A DNA stretch of 42,557 bases from a virus. Made by a program: the position numbers and the translations under genes. Where the stretch lies: positions 1-42,557 of IMG/VR virus record IMGVR_UViG_3300046376_000026. The stretch is one strand, 5' to 3'. This document shows, one piece after another, positions 1-7,469 of the stretch. The stretch's first letter is position 1. Each line of letters opens with the position of its first letter. The notes under the pieces are model-generated. The model had not been told where the DNA came from. It ran no database searches and was given only the letters and a program-made list of their open reading frames with translations.

Positions 1-106
1 TCCATAGTTCTCTTTTCTTTTTCGGTTTCGCCCCCATAGTGTGGCAAGTAGTACTTCTCTTCGTCGTTTGTCTAGATTGGTTTTCTGGGCAGGCGGGCCA
101 CTCGAT

Positions 107-159
107 CACGGAATGCGGAAAATTTGCACGAGGTGCGGGCTAACGCGCACGAAATGCGG
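107..159 (+). repeat. Three phased 12-bp repeats (CACGnnnTGCGG)
   Basis: The pattern CACG-NNN-TGCGG occurs at 107-118, 127-138 and 148-159, that is with 20 and 21 bp spacing (two helical turns). It lies in the untranslated leader of the first rightward gene, next to two HTH-protein genes. Such phasing is typical of operator or iteron arrays bound on one DNA face. The binding protein is unknown; the neighbouring HTH products are the obvious candidates. The rest of 1-230 holds a TTGTCT-AG-ATTGG box at 68-80 and a short CAC trinucleotide run just before the ribosome binding site; I see no credible gene there. Confidence 0.5.
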
Positions 160-230
160 GATCACGAGGGGATCGAGAAAAAGTTATCGAGTAGCGTACC
201 CACCACCACCACCACCAAGGAGCAAGCAAG

Positions 231-914
231 ATGCCTAAACCTAAGCCACCTGAGACCATTGATACCTGCGATCTGTTCGCAAATTCCCTTCCGCTGGAGT
301 TGATCGGTCCGGCGCTCGCCGCGCTGGCCAATCTTGGCATTACGAATGTCGGCTACAGGCTGAACACCCACGAACTGCGGTTCAAGAACCGCAAGACGCA
401 TGAGGTCAGCGCGGAAGATTTTGCCGCCGAATTCGTCAAGGAGAACGCGCGGTTCAAGTCGGCAGACATGGTCGCGCATTTCAAAGCGGCTGGCCGCGAG
501 CCAAGTTCGGCTTATTACGGCATCAAGAAATTGGCCGACGCGAATGTGGTCCGAAAGAGCGTGGGCGGTGAATTCGTCCGCGTCGAGGCGCTGCCAGCAC
601 CAGAGCCGAAGGAGACGAAGCGCGGCAGCAACAGCAAACCCTATGATGTGTCGAACAAGGTGCTGATCGCGAGGGCCATCAAGGGACGGAAGCACATCAC
701 GGTTGTCGAGCTGCGCGAGCTGTTCGCGCGCGAGAAGCGCCCTGAGAAATCGATCAGCCCGATCCTGTCAATGATGGTGAAGGCCAAGGAGATCAAGCAG
801 ACTGGTGTCGGCCAGTACGATGTGCTGACGAAGCCGAAGTCTGAGAAAACCGCCACCGCTGCCGCCATGACGAACGGCATGACCAACGGCAACGGAGCTG
901 CAGCACATGGCTAA
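231..914 (+). CDS. Tandem winged-helix DNA-binding protein
   Basis: This 227-residue protein is probably a regulator or nucleoid-type DNA-binding protein. Two similar segments of helix-helix-helix-beta-hairpin pattern are visible at residues about 75-120 and about 143-197. Each begins with a basic stretch and ends in a short strand pair (GGEFVRV and GVGQYDVL), as in winged-helix domains. A Pro/Lys-rich linker separates them and the C-terminus is a low-complexity Ala/Asn/Gly tail. The start follows GGAGCAAGCAAG, the leader used by many rightward genes here. It overlaps the next gene by 8 nt, so the two are probably translationally coupled. I do not recognise a named family; the winged-helix reading comes from pattern only. 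Confidence 0.7.
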   Translation: MPKPKPPETIDTCDLFANSLPLELIGPALAALANLGITNVGYRLNTHELRFKNRKTHEVSAEDFAAEFVKENARFKSADMVAHFKAAGREPSSAYYGIKKLADANVVRKSVGGEFVRVEALPAPEPKETKRGSNSKPYDVSNKVLIARAIKGRKHITVVELRELFAREKRPEKSISPILSMMVKAKEIKQTGVGQYDVLTKPKSEKTATAAAMTNGMTNGNGAAAHG

Positions 915-1284
915 AAAAGCGAAAGCGAACGGACACGGCAAACCCGGCCACAACCGCCGGAGCGGAACGATCAGGCTCTACAGAAAAATCATCGAGCATG
1001 ATCACGATCCAGACATGGACGAGATTGTCAGTGTCATCGCCAAGGAAGGTCTGACCGTCAGCCAAGCCGCGATGCTGTCGGGCGTCGGCAATTCGACCAT
1101 CGCCAACTGGCAGGCGAAAAAGACCAAGCGCCCGCAGCACCTCACCATGAAAGCCACGCTCGCGGGCATGGGTTACGGGTTCACCATCCAGCAGGTCGAG
1201 AAGATGGACTACAAGACCGAGATGGCGAAGGCGGAACGCTGGCAAGAGAAGCGCGAAGCCGACCGCAATCAGCAAAAAAAATAA
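907..1284 (+). CDS. HTH-domain phage protein
   Basis: This basic protein has 125 residues. Residues about 40-72 read as a helix-turn-helix: 'LTVSQAAMLSGVGNSTIANW' has the Ala, Gly and Trp spacing of recognition-helix motifs in XRE/MerR-like regulators. The N-terminus is Lys/Arg-rich and the C-terminus is a charged helix ending in polylysine. The gene overlaps the upstream winged-helix gene by 8 nt. The pair may form an early regulatory unit acting on the repeats at 107-159. That target is inference. Confidence 0.65.
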   Translation: MAKKAKANGHGKPGHNRRSGTIRLYRKIIEHDHDPDMDEIVSVIAKEGLTVSQAAMLSGVGNSTIANWQAKKTKRPQHLTMKATLAGMGYGFTIQQVEKMDYKTEMAKAERWQEKREADRNQQKK

Positions 1285-1290
1285 GCTGAG

Positions 1291-1359
1291 CTTGCTCCGG
1301 GTTCCGGTCGATCAGGAACCTTTTGACGCGGACCAGATAGTGCCGGTCCCCGGAGCAAG
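1291..1359 (+). ncRNA. Predicted three-way-junction RNA element
   Basis: Three perfect helices nest here. The outer stem is 1291-1299 with 1351-1359 (CTTGCTCCG/CGGAGCAAG, extendable to 11 bp). The second is 1300-1305 with 1315-1320 (GGTTCC/GGAACC, 9-nt loop). The third is 1330-1334 with 1345-1349 (GGACC/GGTCC, 10-nt loop). The element fills the gap between two genes and ends 26 nt before the next start codon. No U-tract follows, so it is not a standard terminator. Its 3' strand contains GGAGCAAG, the start leader of many genes in this phage, and its 5' strand is the exact complement. It could be a 5' UTR control element or part of a small RNA. Function is unknown. Confidence 0.5.
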
Positions 1360-1385
1360 ACCAATTTGGCTAGAGAGGCGAAGGC

Positions 1386-1628
1386 ATGAGAGACAAGGAC
1401 TTCATTGACAAACTGAATTTTCTCGGAAGAGAAGCCGACCGCCTGTTCAATGGCGGTTGCGATATGCCGATAGAGGAGCGCAAAGCTGGATTTGCGCTGA
1501 TTGCTTTCTCTCTCGAAGACGATAGTCCCGTTGAGATCACGACCAACCTAACCGGAGCTGGGATGGTTGACCTTATCGATAAGCTGAAGGACTGGCTTCC
1601 GGAAATCTTTGGGAGGCACAATGGCTGA
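1386..1628 (+). CDS. Small hypothetical protein (80 aa)
   Basis: This is an 80-residue acidic protein that I do not recognise. It is predicted mostly helical, with no Cys pairs or membrane segments. The start has GAGAGGCGAAGG just upstream. Its stop lies inside the start of the next gene (ATGGCTGA), which supports coupled translation with the two following genes. It is preceded by the folded RNA element at 1291-1359, which may control its expression. Confidence 0.6.
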   Translation: MRDKDFIDKLNFLGREADRLFNGGCDMPIEERKAGFALIAFSLEDDSPVEITTNLTGAGMVDLIDKLKDWLPEIFGRHNG

Positions 1629-1932
1629 TCGAGCATTTCTGGAACGTCTGTCGCGCGAGCTGGCGGATCAGGGTAGGCTGATCGAGGCTGGCTGGGTCGG
1701 CTATCGGCTGATGGTGATGTCGCCTACCGCGCCGCCGATCCAGCTTGACGAGTGCAGGCTGGCGTTCATGGCGGGATCGCAGCATCTGTTCTCCAGCCTC
1801 ATGAACATCCTCGATCCCGGTGCGGAGCCGACCGATGCCGATCTGCGCAAGATGGACCTGATCGAGCTGGAGCTGCTGAAGTTCGCCGAAGAGTTTGAAC
1901 TGAGGGCAGTTAGGACGAAGGGATCGGCATGA
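1621..1932 (+). CDS. Small hypothetical protein (103 aa)
   Basis: This is a helical protein of 103 residues with no recognised domain. The start chosen is the ATG at 1621 behind GGGAGG; a TTG four codons upstream is also open but less likely. It overlaps both neighbours (ATGGCTGA upstream, ATGA downstream), so the three small genes form one tight cistron group. Conserved proteins of this look occur in alphaproteobacterial phages, but I cannot name a family. Confidence 0.65.
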   Translation: MADRAFLERLSRELADQGRLIEAGWVGYRLMVMSPTAPPIQLDECRLAFMAGSQHLFSSLMNILDPGAEPTDADLRKMDLIELELLKFAEEFELRAVRTKGSA

Positions 1933-2153
1933 CCGACGAAGAGCTGCTAGAGCGCATCACCGTGCTGACCGTGCAGGGTCACACCGCGATGAAGGCTGGC
2001 GACATGGCAACCGCCAAGCGCTGTCACGACGAGATGTCCGAGCTTTTGCTGGAACACTACGGGCCGAGCGAATTCGAAGGTGACCCGACGATGGAGATGA
2101 TCGACCGTCTCAGGCGGGTGTTCACGTTGTTGGGCAAGGTGCCGCTGCAATGA
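1929..2153 (+). CDS. Small hypothetical protein (74 aa)
   Basis: This is a 74-residue acidic helical protein, the last gene of the left rightward unit. It starts in an ATGA overlap with the preceding gene. The pattern of two amphipathic helices with Met/Leu heptads suggests a small interaction module, but no function can be assigned. It faces the convergent endolysin gene across about 96 bp of hairpin-containing spacer. Confidence 0.6.
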   Translation: MTDEELLERITVLTVQGHTAMKAGDMATAKRCHDEMSELLLEHYGPSEFEGDPTMEMIDRLRRVFTLLGKVPLQ

Positions 2154-2195
2154 AGCGGTGAGCGGCGGGCGCTTGCAGTCGCCCCGACAGTTTGA

Positions 2196-2246
2196 AGCAC
2201 GTCAATTCGTGCTGCCGCTCGCCTCTCCGCGCTGGACGATGCGGAG
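2196..2246. terminator. Hairpins between convergent operons
   Basis: Two perfect hairpins sit between convergent transcription units: 2196-2201 with 2208-2213 (AGCACG/CGTGCT, 6-nt loop) and 2225-2230 with 2241-2246 (CTCCGC/GCGGAG, followed by CCTTTAAT on the plus strand). The position at the end of both operons suggests termination. The T-tracts are weak, so this is only a plausible bidirectional terminator. Confidence 0.4.
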
Positions 2247-2249
2247 CCT

Positions 2250-3215
2250 TTAATCCCTGTACGGGAAGATGACCTCGACCACGTCGTCTGTCCGAATGCC
2301 GAGATCGTCCATCAAGCCGGGGCTGATGTCGGCGACCCGGTCAGTGTTCTCATGCGGTCCCCAGTCGGCGGGGAATGCCTTCATCTCAATGCCAGTCGCC
2401 AGCGCCCGCACCAGCGCCACGTCTTCCAGCAGCGACGGCTTCGGCGTCTTGGCGTAGTCCCACCGACACGCGACATAATGGATGTAAGGATTAAGTCGCC
2501 GAGCCAGCCCGGTTGTTCCGGCGGGCTGCGAAGGCAGGAATAGATGCGGTGCTTGGTCAACCTTGCTGATGAACGCCAAGCCCTCGCTCGCTGACACGCC
2601 CGTATCATCTGGACCTCCAAACTGCGAGACCTTGCCGGTGACATGCAGCGCCTCGCCCGGCTGCGGCGGTAGTGTCACCTCGTCGCCCTCGTCAGCGCCG
2701 CCCAGCACGTCGGCGATGGCATCGCAGATACCTTCAAAGTTCACTGCGTATTGATCGGCATCCGCCTCGCTGTCCACAAAGCAGACCTCGATCAGGATGG
2801 ACGGCATCTTGGTCGAGTTCAGGAAGAACAGATCGGTGCGCTTCTTGGCCCCGCGATTGAGAAACCCGCCAGCTTGGGCGATTGCGCCGGACACCTGACC
2901 GGCAAGCGCATTCTGCGTCACGTACAGCACCTCGACGCCCATCGGCTTGGTGGTCTCGACATAGGCGTTGAAGTGGACCGACACGTCGAGGTCGCGCGTC
3001 TGCTTGTTGTGGTAGTTGACGATGGTGTTGAGGTTTTCGTTCTGGCTCTTGCTGGTGTCGTCGTGAAAGACCTTCACCTCAACGCCGCGATTGCGCAGTT
3101 CGGTGGCGACCTGCTCGACCACCTTGCGCGCTTCGTTCACTTCATCGAGCACGCCGCTGGCACCGCGAACATGCTTGCCGTGGCCGGAAGATATAACGAT
3201 GCGCTCATAGCTCAT
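2250..3215 (-). CDS. Endolysin, N-acetylmuramoyl-L-alanine amidase
   Basis: This is a lytic amidase of the Amidase_3 (zinc-dependent) family that cleaves the MurNAc-L-Ala bond at the end of infection. The protein has 321 residues. The catalytic domain spans about 5-172, with the zinc and active-site signatures GHG (His12), an acidic residue near Glu25/Glu28, SVHFNA (His81) and IEVCFVDS (Glu143). Residues about 180-321 form an extra C-terminal region, possibly for wall binding, that I cannot name. The start at 3215 lies behind AAAGGAGCGAGCC and overlaps the stop of the upstream membrane protein (ATGA). Two membrane proteins directly upstream complete a lysis cassette. Confidence 0.88.
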   Translation of the reverse strand: MSYERIVISSGHGKHVRGASGVLDEVNEARKVVEQVATELRNRGVEVKVFHDDTSKSQNENLNTIVNYHNKQTRDLDVSVHFNAYVETTKPMGVEVLYVTQNALAGQVSGAIAQAGGFLNRGAKKRTDLFFLNSTKMPSILIEVCFVDSEADADQYAVNFEGICDAIADVLGGADEGDEVTLPPQPGEALHVTGKVSQFGGPDDTGVSASEGLAFISKVDQAPHLFLPSQPAGTTGLARRLNPYIHYVACRWDYAKTPKPSLLEDVALVRALATGIEMKAFPADWGPHENTDRVADISPGLMDDLGIRTDDVVEVIFPYRD

Positions 3216-3451
3216 GGCTCGCTCCTTTTCACCGGGTGATCCTGTTGCGACCTGACGGTGACGCAATTGCGCGCGAGATCGCCGAGCAGAATGTCCTTGC
3301 GTTCGGCCTGAGTTTTAAGCGAGTGCAGCACAAAGACCATGAACGCGATGAACAGCACGTTGATGACGATCAGCGCCAGCGCCAGCGGCTGCTCTTTCAG
3401 CCCCTCGACAACGCCGCTTGCGACCTTGCCGCCTTCCTCTGAAATGCCCAT
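3212..3451 (-). CDS. Small membrane protein, holin or lysis accessory candidate
   Basis: The protein has 79 residues with one clear transmembrane helix (about 21-46, very hydrophobic Leu/Ile/Val/Phe) and a polar, charged C-terminal tail. Its stop overlaps the endolysin start (ATGA), and its own coding sequence supplies the endolysin ribosome binding site. Position and topology suggest a lysis role such as a single-span holin, an antiholin or a spanin-like component. It is too short for a typical i-spanin. The exact role is inferred from context. Confidence 0.65.
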   Translation of the reverse strand: MGISEEGGKVASGVVEGLKEQPLALALIVINVLFIAFMVFVLHSLKTQAERKDILLGDLARNCVTVRSQQDHPVKRSEP

Positions 3452-3524
3452 GGGTTAGCACCCTCGACAGACTTGTGGATCGAACGGCTCGACCGGCGGC
3501 AACGGGTCGATTTGGCTCTGTCGC

Positions 3525-3761
3525 CTATCGCCCGAAAAAGTGCGGGGCGCTAACCCCACCTCCGATAACAGACAATAGCCACGTGACGATGACGATCAGG
3601 CAGAGCAGACCGACCACGATCTTGCCCCACTTGAGCACTTCGCCAGAGATCGCGATGCCCATCCAGCCCAGCACCCAGAGGATGACAAAGGCGACGAGGA
3701 TGATGATCGCGCAATAGAGCGCGACGTTGAGAAACCCGAGCAGAATTGCTGCTGCACTCAT
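3525..3761 (-). CDS. Two-span membrane protein, holin candidate
   Basis: The protein has 78 residues with two hydrophobic segments (about 5-35 and 45-67) separated by a short Gly/Lys turn. This fits a small class II-type holin. It sits two genes before the amidase in the leftward late operon, just after the tail fibre accessory genes. The ATG overlaps the stop of the upstream gene (ATGA). No family was recognised; the holin call rests on size, topology and neighbourhood. Confidence 0.65.
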   Translation of the reverse strand: MSAAAILLGFLNVALYCAIIILVAFVILWVLGWMGIAISGEVLKWGKIVVGLLCLIVIVTWLLSVIGGGVSAPHFFGR

Positions 3762-3991
3762 GACGGTACTCCTGCCCTGATCCGCTGGGCTTCATCCACA
3801 TACGACTGGTACGGCGAGAAATCAGTGATCGGCGCAATCGGCGTCGCGTCGGAATATTCAACTGTGCCAGTGTCGTCGTCGTACCACTGCACAATGGCAA
3901 TGTTGCTTGCCACCAAGGCAGAGCAGTCTGCTTTGTTGGTCAGGTGCTCAATGAAGATAAGATCATCCTTTGCGATAATGGTAACGCGCAT
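3758..3991 (-). CDS. Tail-fibre-assembly-like small protein (paralog A)
   Basis: This 77-residue protein is clearly related to the product of the next upstream gene at 4008-4469. Both start MRV-I-A-DD, contain a VQW-DD..G..E(Y/F) segment and end the shared part with PYQSYVD. A tryptophan followed by an acidic strand resembles the small proteins found behind tail fibre genes, some of which are fibre chaperones. This copy lacks the proline-rich and helical extension of its paralog. The ribosome binding site is GGGAG. A chaperone function is inference from position. Confidence 0.6.
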   Translation of the reverse strand: MRVTIIAKDDLIFIEHLTNKADCSALVASNIAIVQWYDDDTGTVEYSDATPIAPITDFSPYQSYVDEAQRIRAGVPS

Positions 3992-4007
3992 CGCTCAATT
4001 CTCCCTC

Positions 4008-4469
4008 TCAGTGTGGCTGATCTTGCGCGGCCAGCGCTTCCTGAAACGCGGCGTTCATCACCGCGTTGTACGCCTCGGCTTTTGCCTTCAGCATCGACAT
4101 GAAGTCCGCTTCCGTCATCGGCGGCTTGCCCTCCAGCGCGAGGGTGCGGTTCTCATGATCGAACATCACCTGCTGGTCCGGCGTCAGCATCTCTGGCGGT
4201 TCGAACACAACAGGCGGCGGCGGCGGATCAGGCAGCGGCGGTGGTTCCGGTTCTGGAATTGGCACCGCGTTATCGACATAGCTCTGGTACGGCGTGAACT
4301 CGGTGATCACCTCGTTCGGCTTGCTGTGCCCGACGAACTCCAGCTCGCCGATGTCGTCGCGCCATTGCACTGCACTGATGCCCTGCGCAAACAGTGCGGC
4401 GCAATCGGTCAGCCCTGCCGTGCCGTCGATCGTGATCACATCGTCAATTGCGTTGATTGATACCCGCAT
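4008..4469 (-). CDS. Tail-fibre-assembly-like protein with Pro-rich linker (paralog B)
   Basis: The protein has 153 residues. Residues 1-75 are paralogous to the downstream gene at 3758-3991. A Pro/Glu-rich linker (about 72-94) leads to a helical C-terminal segment (about 95-150). The linker and tail make it about twice as long as paralog A. The position right after the tail fibres suggests a fibre chaperone or a small tail-tip protein. The start is preceded by GGAGACTGATCG and overlaps the preceding gene by 26 nt. Confidence 0.6.
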   Translation of the reverse strand: MRVSINAIDDVITIDGTAGLTDCAALFAQGISAVQWRDDIGELEFVGHSKPNEVITEFTPYQSYVDNAVPIPEPEPPPLPDPPPPPVVFEPPEMLTPDQQVMFDHENRTLALEGKPPMTEADFMSMLKAKAEAYNAVMNAAFQEALAAQDQPH

Positions 4470-4767
4470 CGATCAGTCTCCGTTGTGCGCCCGCTGCCGC
4501 TTCCCCGACCGCATCGATCACGCCCTTGACCATGCCGTTGCGGAACGTCTCCACCGCAGCGCCGGTCTGCCGCTGCACCTGTGAGTTCTCGACCAGTAGC
4601 ATCGGCAATAACGCGATGGCGCAGCGCCAGTCGTCAATCATCTCTTCGCTCTGCGGGTTCTTGCCGCGCACCAGCGTCCACCACGGGCATTTGTGGCACA
4701 CGGTCGAGGTGTCAACCTTGTGCAGCGGACAGATCGCGCCTTCATCAGCATGCGGAATTTTCACCAT
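4444..4767 (-). CDS. Conserved phage hypothetical, Cys-rich N-terminus
   Basis: The protein has 107 residues. The N-terminus carries CPLH...TVCHKCPWW, a Cys/His cluster (Cys13, His16, Cys24, Cys27) fit for zinc binding. The rest is helical with WRCAIALLPMLL. Similar proteins are common beside tail fibre genes in proteobacterial phages, but their role is unknown to me. Start and upstream stop overlap (TGATG). Confidence 0.65.
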   Translation of the reverse strand: MVKIPHADEGAICPLHKVDTSTVCHKCPWWTLVRGKNPQSEEMIDDWRCAIALLPMLLVENSQVQRQTGAAVETFRNGMVKGVIDAVGEAAAGAQRRLIDAGINQRN

Positions 4768-5504
4768 CAGTTTTTACTCGCAAGGATCACATCGATGTAC
4801 TGGATCGCCATCGTGATCGAATGGTTGTGTCCGCCGCCGCCAGTGTTGGAGCTGTTGACGCCGATATTGTTGCCGCCAGCGCAATATTGGATTTGATTGA
4901 TGGCACCATTAACGCCCGTATAGGACGCATAGTATATGCCGCCAGTTGGTGACACTTGCACTTGCCCCCAATTTGCGCCGCCTCCATTGACAAAGGGAAA
5001 CATGGCAGTAGTCGCCCCGCCCGGATAAACCTGAATGGCGTTGTTGGCTTGGGATGCGATGTTGGCCGGGATTTCGCCCACCGTCAGCGTGTGATTGCCG
5101 ACCACCGTCTGCGCCATCACCGACGAGAACGAATTGGTGCCGCCTGCCACGCCGCCGTTGCCGGAGACGACGCGAAGCGCCTTGTCGTTCTGCGTCGTCA
5201 GCTTGGTCCAGCCGGTCGGCGCTGATGCCTGATAGAACAGCATCACCGTGCCGGATGGGAATGCCGCGTTGTCGGCATAGGCTTTGTCGGCGGCATCGGT
5301 CGGAGCGACGGGAGGACCAGACAGCGTCAGCGCGGCGGCCATTGGCGTCGAGCCATCGGTATAGACCGGCGTCTTGCCGCCTGTCGGCGCTCCGATGGTC
5401 GTCCACTTCTCGCCGTCCCATGTGTAGACCGGCATGCCGCCGACCGCTGGCTGGGGCCACTTTTGTCCGACTGTCGGCGCGCTGGGGAAATCGAATGCTG
5501 CCAT
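4767..5504 (-). CDS. Distal tail fibre / tail collar-like protein
   Basis: The protein has 245 residues. An N-terminal segment with a YTWDGEKW motif leads to a PSGTVMLFYQ...PTGWTK stretch typical of phage tail collar-type fibre modules, then a Gly/Asn-rich beta region. It ends GGGGHNHSITMAIQYIDVILASK. His-x-His motifs like this bind metal ions in T4-type fibre tips. Predicted role: distal receptor-binding piece of the fibre set. Its ATG overlaps the stop of the collagen-like fibre gene (TGATG). Confidence 0.8.
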   Translation of the reverse strand: MAAFDFPSAPTVGQKWPQPAVGGMPVYTWDGEKWTTIGAPTGGKTPVYTDGSTPMAAALTLSGPPVAPTDAADKAYADNAAFPSGTVMLFYQASAPTGWTKLTTQNDKALRVVSGNGGVAGGTNSFSSVMAQTVVGNHTLTVGEIPANIASQANNAIQVYPGGATTAMFPFVNGGGANWGQVQVSPTGGIYYASYTGVNGAINQIQYCAGGNNIGVNSSNTGGGGHNHSITMAIQYIDVILASKN

Positions 5505-7111
5505 CAGTAATACTCATCGATGATGATCATGCCCGCGCCGCCGAGACCTCCAAGGAAGTTTGCTCCTGTCCCACCGATGCCTCCGGCCCCGACCACCCAA
5601 GCATAGGGACCGACAGGATTGAGGATCAGCTTTTCGCAATAACCACCCGTTGATCCACCAGCCCCGGAACAATTGTTAGCAGCCTGATACCAAGCCCCGG
5701 CACCGCCGCCGCCAGAACCCGGACCATTCGCGGCATTTCCAGTGCCGCCGAGAACGCTTGTGCCGCCGCCGCCGAAGATGCTCGAACCGCCATTGCCACC
5801 AAGCAATTGACAAGACCCCGCAGTGATCATTTGCTGACCGGCACCGCCCGACGCACCGCCGATGTTGATGTCGCCGCCGCTCGCGCTGCCTCCAGAAGGA
5901 GGGCTGACAGCATTGGTGGGATGAATAGTGCCGCCGTTCGCAATGAGATTTGGTCCAAATGTCGTATTGCCGCCAGCCGTCCCATGCGGACCCGTGTTGA
6001 TATTGCCATCTGTTGAATTGCCTTGGCCGCCAGAACCGCCGCCGACCATGCGGACGTTGATCGCCACGCAGCCTGCTGGCGGATTGTAGTTGCCCGAACC
6101 GGCACCTTGATAAACGGTGCGCGTGCGCAGCGTAGACGCCGCGCTGACATTGCGGCGCGCCTGCGTCTGCTGCGCCGCCGAGAGGCTTTGCGCGGCGTCG
6201 TAATGCACGCCGGGGAATGCATCGACATACTGCTTCGGCGCGGCCTGCAAGTCCGCAGCCGGATTGGCCGCCAGCACCAGCGGACCCGTCATGGTGTCGC
6301 CAGCCTTGGCAACGAAGGTGGTGACATCCGGCTGCGGACACGCGATCACCCACTGCGTCGAGGTGCCGTCATTGTATCTGACGTAAAGCAGTCCGGTGTC
6401 GCTCTCCCACCAGATCGTATTGTCAGGCACGCCAACCGGCGCGGTGTCGGAGATGACGACGGTGCTGGCACCGACCGGACCCGGAATGCCCTGAATGCCC
6501 TGATCGCCCTGATCGCCCTTCTGCCCTTGCGGCCCGATCAGCGAAGTCCCGGCAGGCCACACGCCAGCCTTGGGACCGAACATGAAATGCGTGGTGGTGT
6601 TGATGTAGAAATCGCCGTTGACACCTTCAGAGATCGGATCGGTCGCGCCGTACAAAACTGTATTGCCATCGACACCCGGATTACCCTGCGGACCCGGAAT
6701 ACCCTGCGGACCTTGCGGACCCGGCACTGTCGAAGCTGCGCCCTGCGGTCCTTGCGGGCCGATCGGCCCGATCGGCCCCGTTGCACCTTGCGGTCCAATC
6801 AGCGACGTACCAGCAGGCCACACGCCACCGGATTTTGGCCCATAGATAAAATGCGTCGCCGTGTTGATGTAGAAATCGCCGTTATTTCCGATGCTGCTGT
6901 TCGGCGGCGATGCTCCGTACAGCACGCTGGTGCCGGGAGGACCGACCGGCCCCGGCACGGTTGACGCCGGGCCGGGCGGTCCCGGCGGTCCCGGCGGTCC
7001 CTGATCGCCGACACTAATCGTTTCGATGGCGTCCTGCGCGACCACGACGACCGGCGTTTGACCATCGGCGACCGTGGTGGCAGGACCGTTGATGATTTCG
7101 ATCTTGCTCAT
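5504..7111 (-). CDS. Collagen-like and Gly-rich tail fibre protein
   Basis: This structural fibre has 535 residues. Gly-X-Y collagen-like repeats occur at about 38-60, 105-148 and 193-214, predicted to trimerise. Between them sit two copies of a module of about 47 residues (61-108 and 150-196; VLYGA...[26 protein letters not shown]). Residues about 340-535 are extremely Gly-rich, as in polyglycine adhesins that present host-range loops. The gene overlaps both neighbours by 1-4 nt. The repeat architecture invites recombination and copy-number change, a common route to host-range shift. Confidence 0.82.
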   Translation of the reverse strand: MSKIEIINGPATTVADGQTPVVVVAQDAIETISVGDQGPPGPPGPPGPASTVPGPVGPPGTSVLYGASPPNSSIGNNGDFYINTATHFIYGPKSGGVWPAGTSLIGPQGATGPIGPIGPQGPQGAASTVPGPQGPQGIPGPQGNPGVDGNTVLYGATDPISEGVNGDFYINTTTHFMFGPKAGVWPAGTSLIGPQGQKGDQGDQGIQGIPGPVGASTVVISDTAPVGVPDNTIWWESDTGLLYVRYNDGTSTQWVIACPQPDVTTFVAKAGDTMTGPLVLAANPAADLQAAPKQYVDAFPGVHYDAAQSLSAAQQTQARRNVSAASTLRTRTVYQGAGSGNYNPPAGCVAINVRMVGGGSGGQGNSTDGNINTGPHGTAGGNTTFGPNLIANGGTIHPTNAVSPPSGGSASGGDINIGGASGGAGQQMITAGSCQLLGGNGGSSIFGGGGTSVLGGTGNAANGPGSGGGGAGAWYQAANNCSGAGGSTGGYCEKLILNPVGPYAWVVGAGGIGGTGANFLGGLGGAGMIIIDEYY

Positions 7112-7452
7112 CGTGCCGCGCCAGGATTGTTGGTGAATGTGCCGGTCCAGACGCTGCGCTTGTAGCCGCCAGCCGACATGACATTCGAATGGTCAAAGTC
7201 GCCAAGCCCCAATCGCTCCAGCGTCGCCTGCGCGATGCGCACCGAGAACATGCCGTTGACCGGATCGACCAGAACCATCTCGCCGGTATCAGTGCCGAGC
7301 CGTAGCACCGCCGCTTCATCCTTGGCGTGACGGCGCAGCATCATCACCATCGACACTCCAGTAATGTCGATGGGGACGCCGCTGACGGTCTGATACCCAA
7401 ACACGCAGTAGAAGTCCGCGTCGTTATCAACCGTGATGTTGACGATGGCCAT
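7108..7452 (-). CDS. Tail fibre-associated beta-sandwich protein (hypothetical)
   Basis: This 114-residue protein is predicted mostly beta. The start used is the ATG at 7452 (MAIVNITVDND). The open frame extends further upstream, but that part overlaps the fibre gene in another frame and looks like shadow. It resembles small proteins encoded between fibre genes (a polymeric-type strand pattern with 'VWTGTFTNN' at the end). It may be a fibre connector or adaptor. It couples to the collagen-like fibre by an ATGA overlap. Confidence 0.65.
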   Translation of the reverse strand: MAIVNITVDNDADFYCVFGYQTVSGVPIDITGVSMVMMLRRHAKDEAAVLRLGTDTGEMVLVDPVNGMFSVRIAQATLERLGLGDFDHSNVMSAGGYKRSVWTGTFTNNPGAAR

Positions 7453-7469
7453 GGGCGTCGGTCTCTTCG

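Noticed and set aside
200-216. CAC trinucleotide run as a phase-variable tract
   Set aside because: Only about six units and outside coding sequence; slippage would alter spacing to the ribosome binding site very little.
41-238. Possible 65-residue gene at the left edge
   Set aside because: Ends in a polyproline stretch from the CAC run, has no ribosome binding site, and overlaps the operator repeats and leader of the next gene.
162-695. Long minus-strand open frame opposite the first gene
   Set aside because: Low-quality composition and full overlap with the winged-helix gene; its end contains a polyvaline run that comes from the CAC repeat.
6023-6964. Long plus-strand frame inside the collagen-like fibre
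   Set aside because: It is an antisense shadow of Gly-X-Y codons (Arg/His-rich, no start signals).
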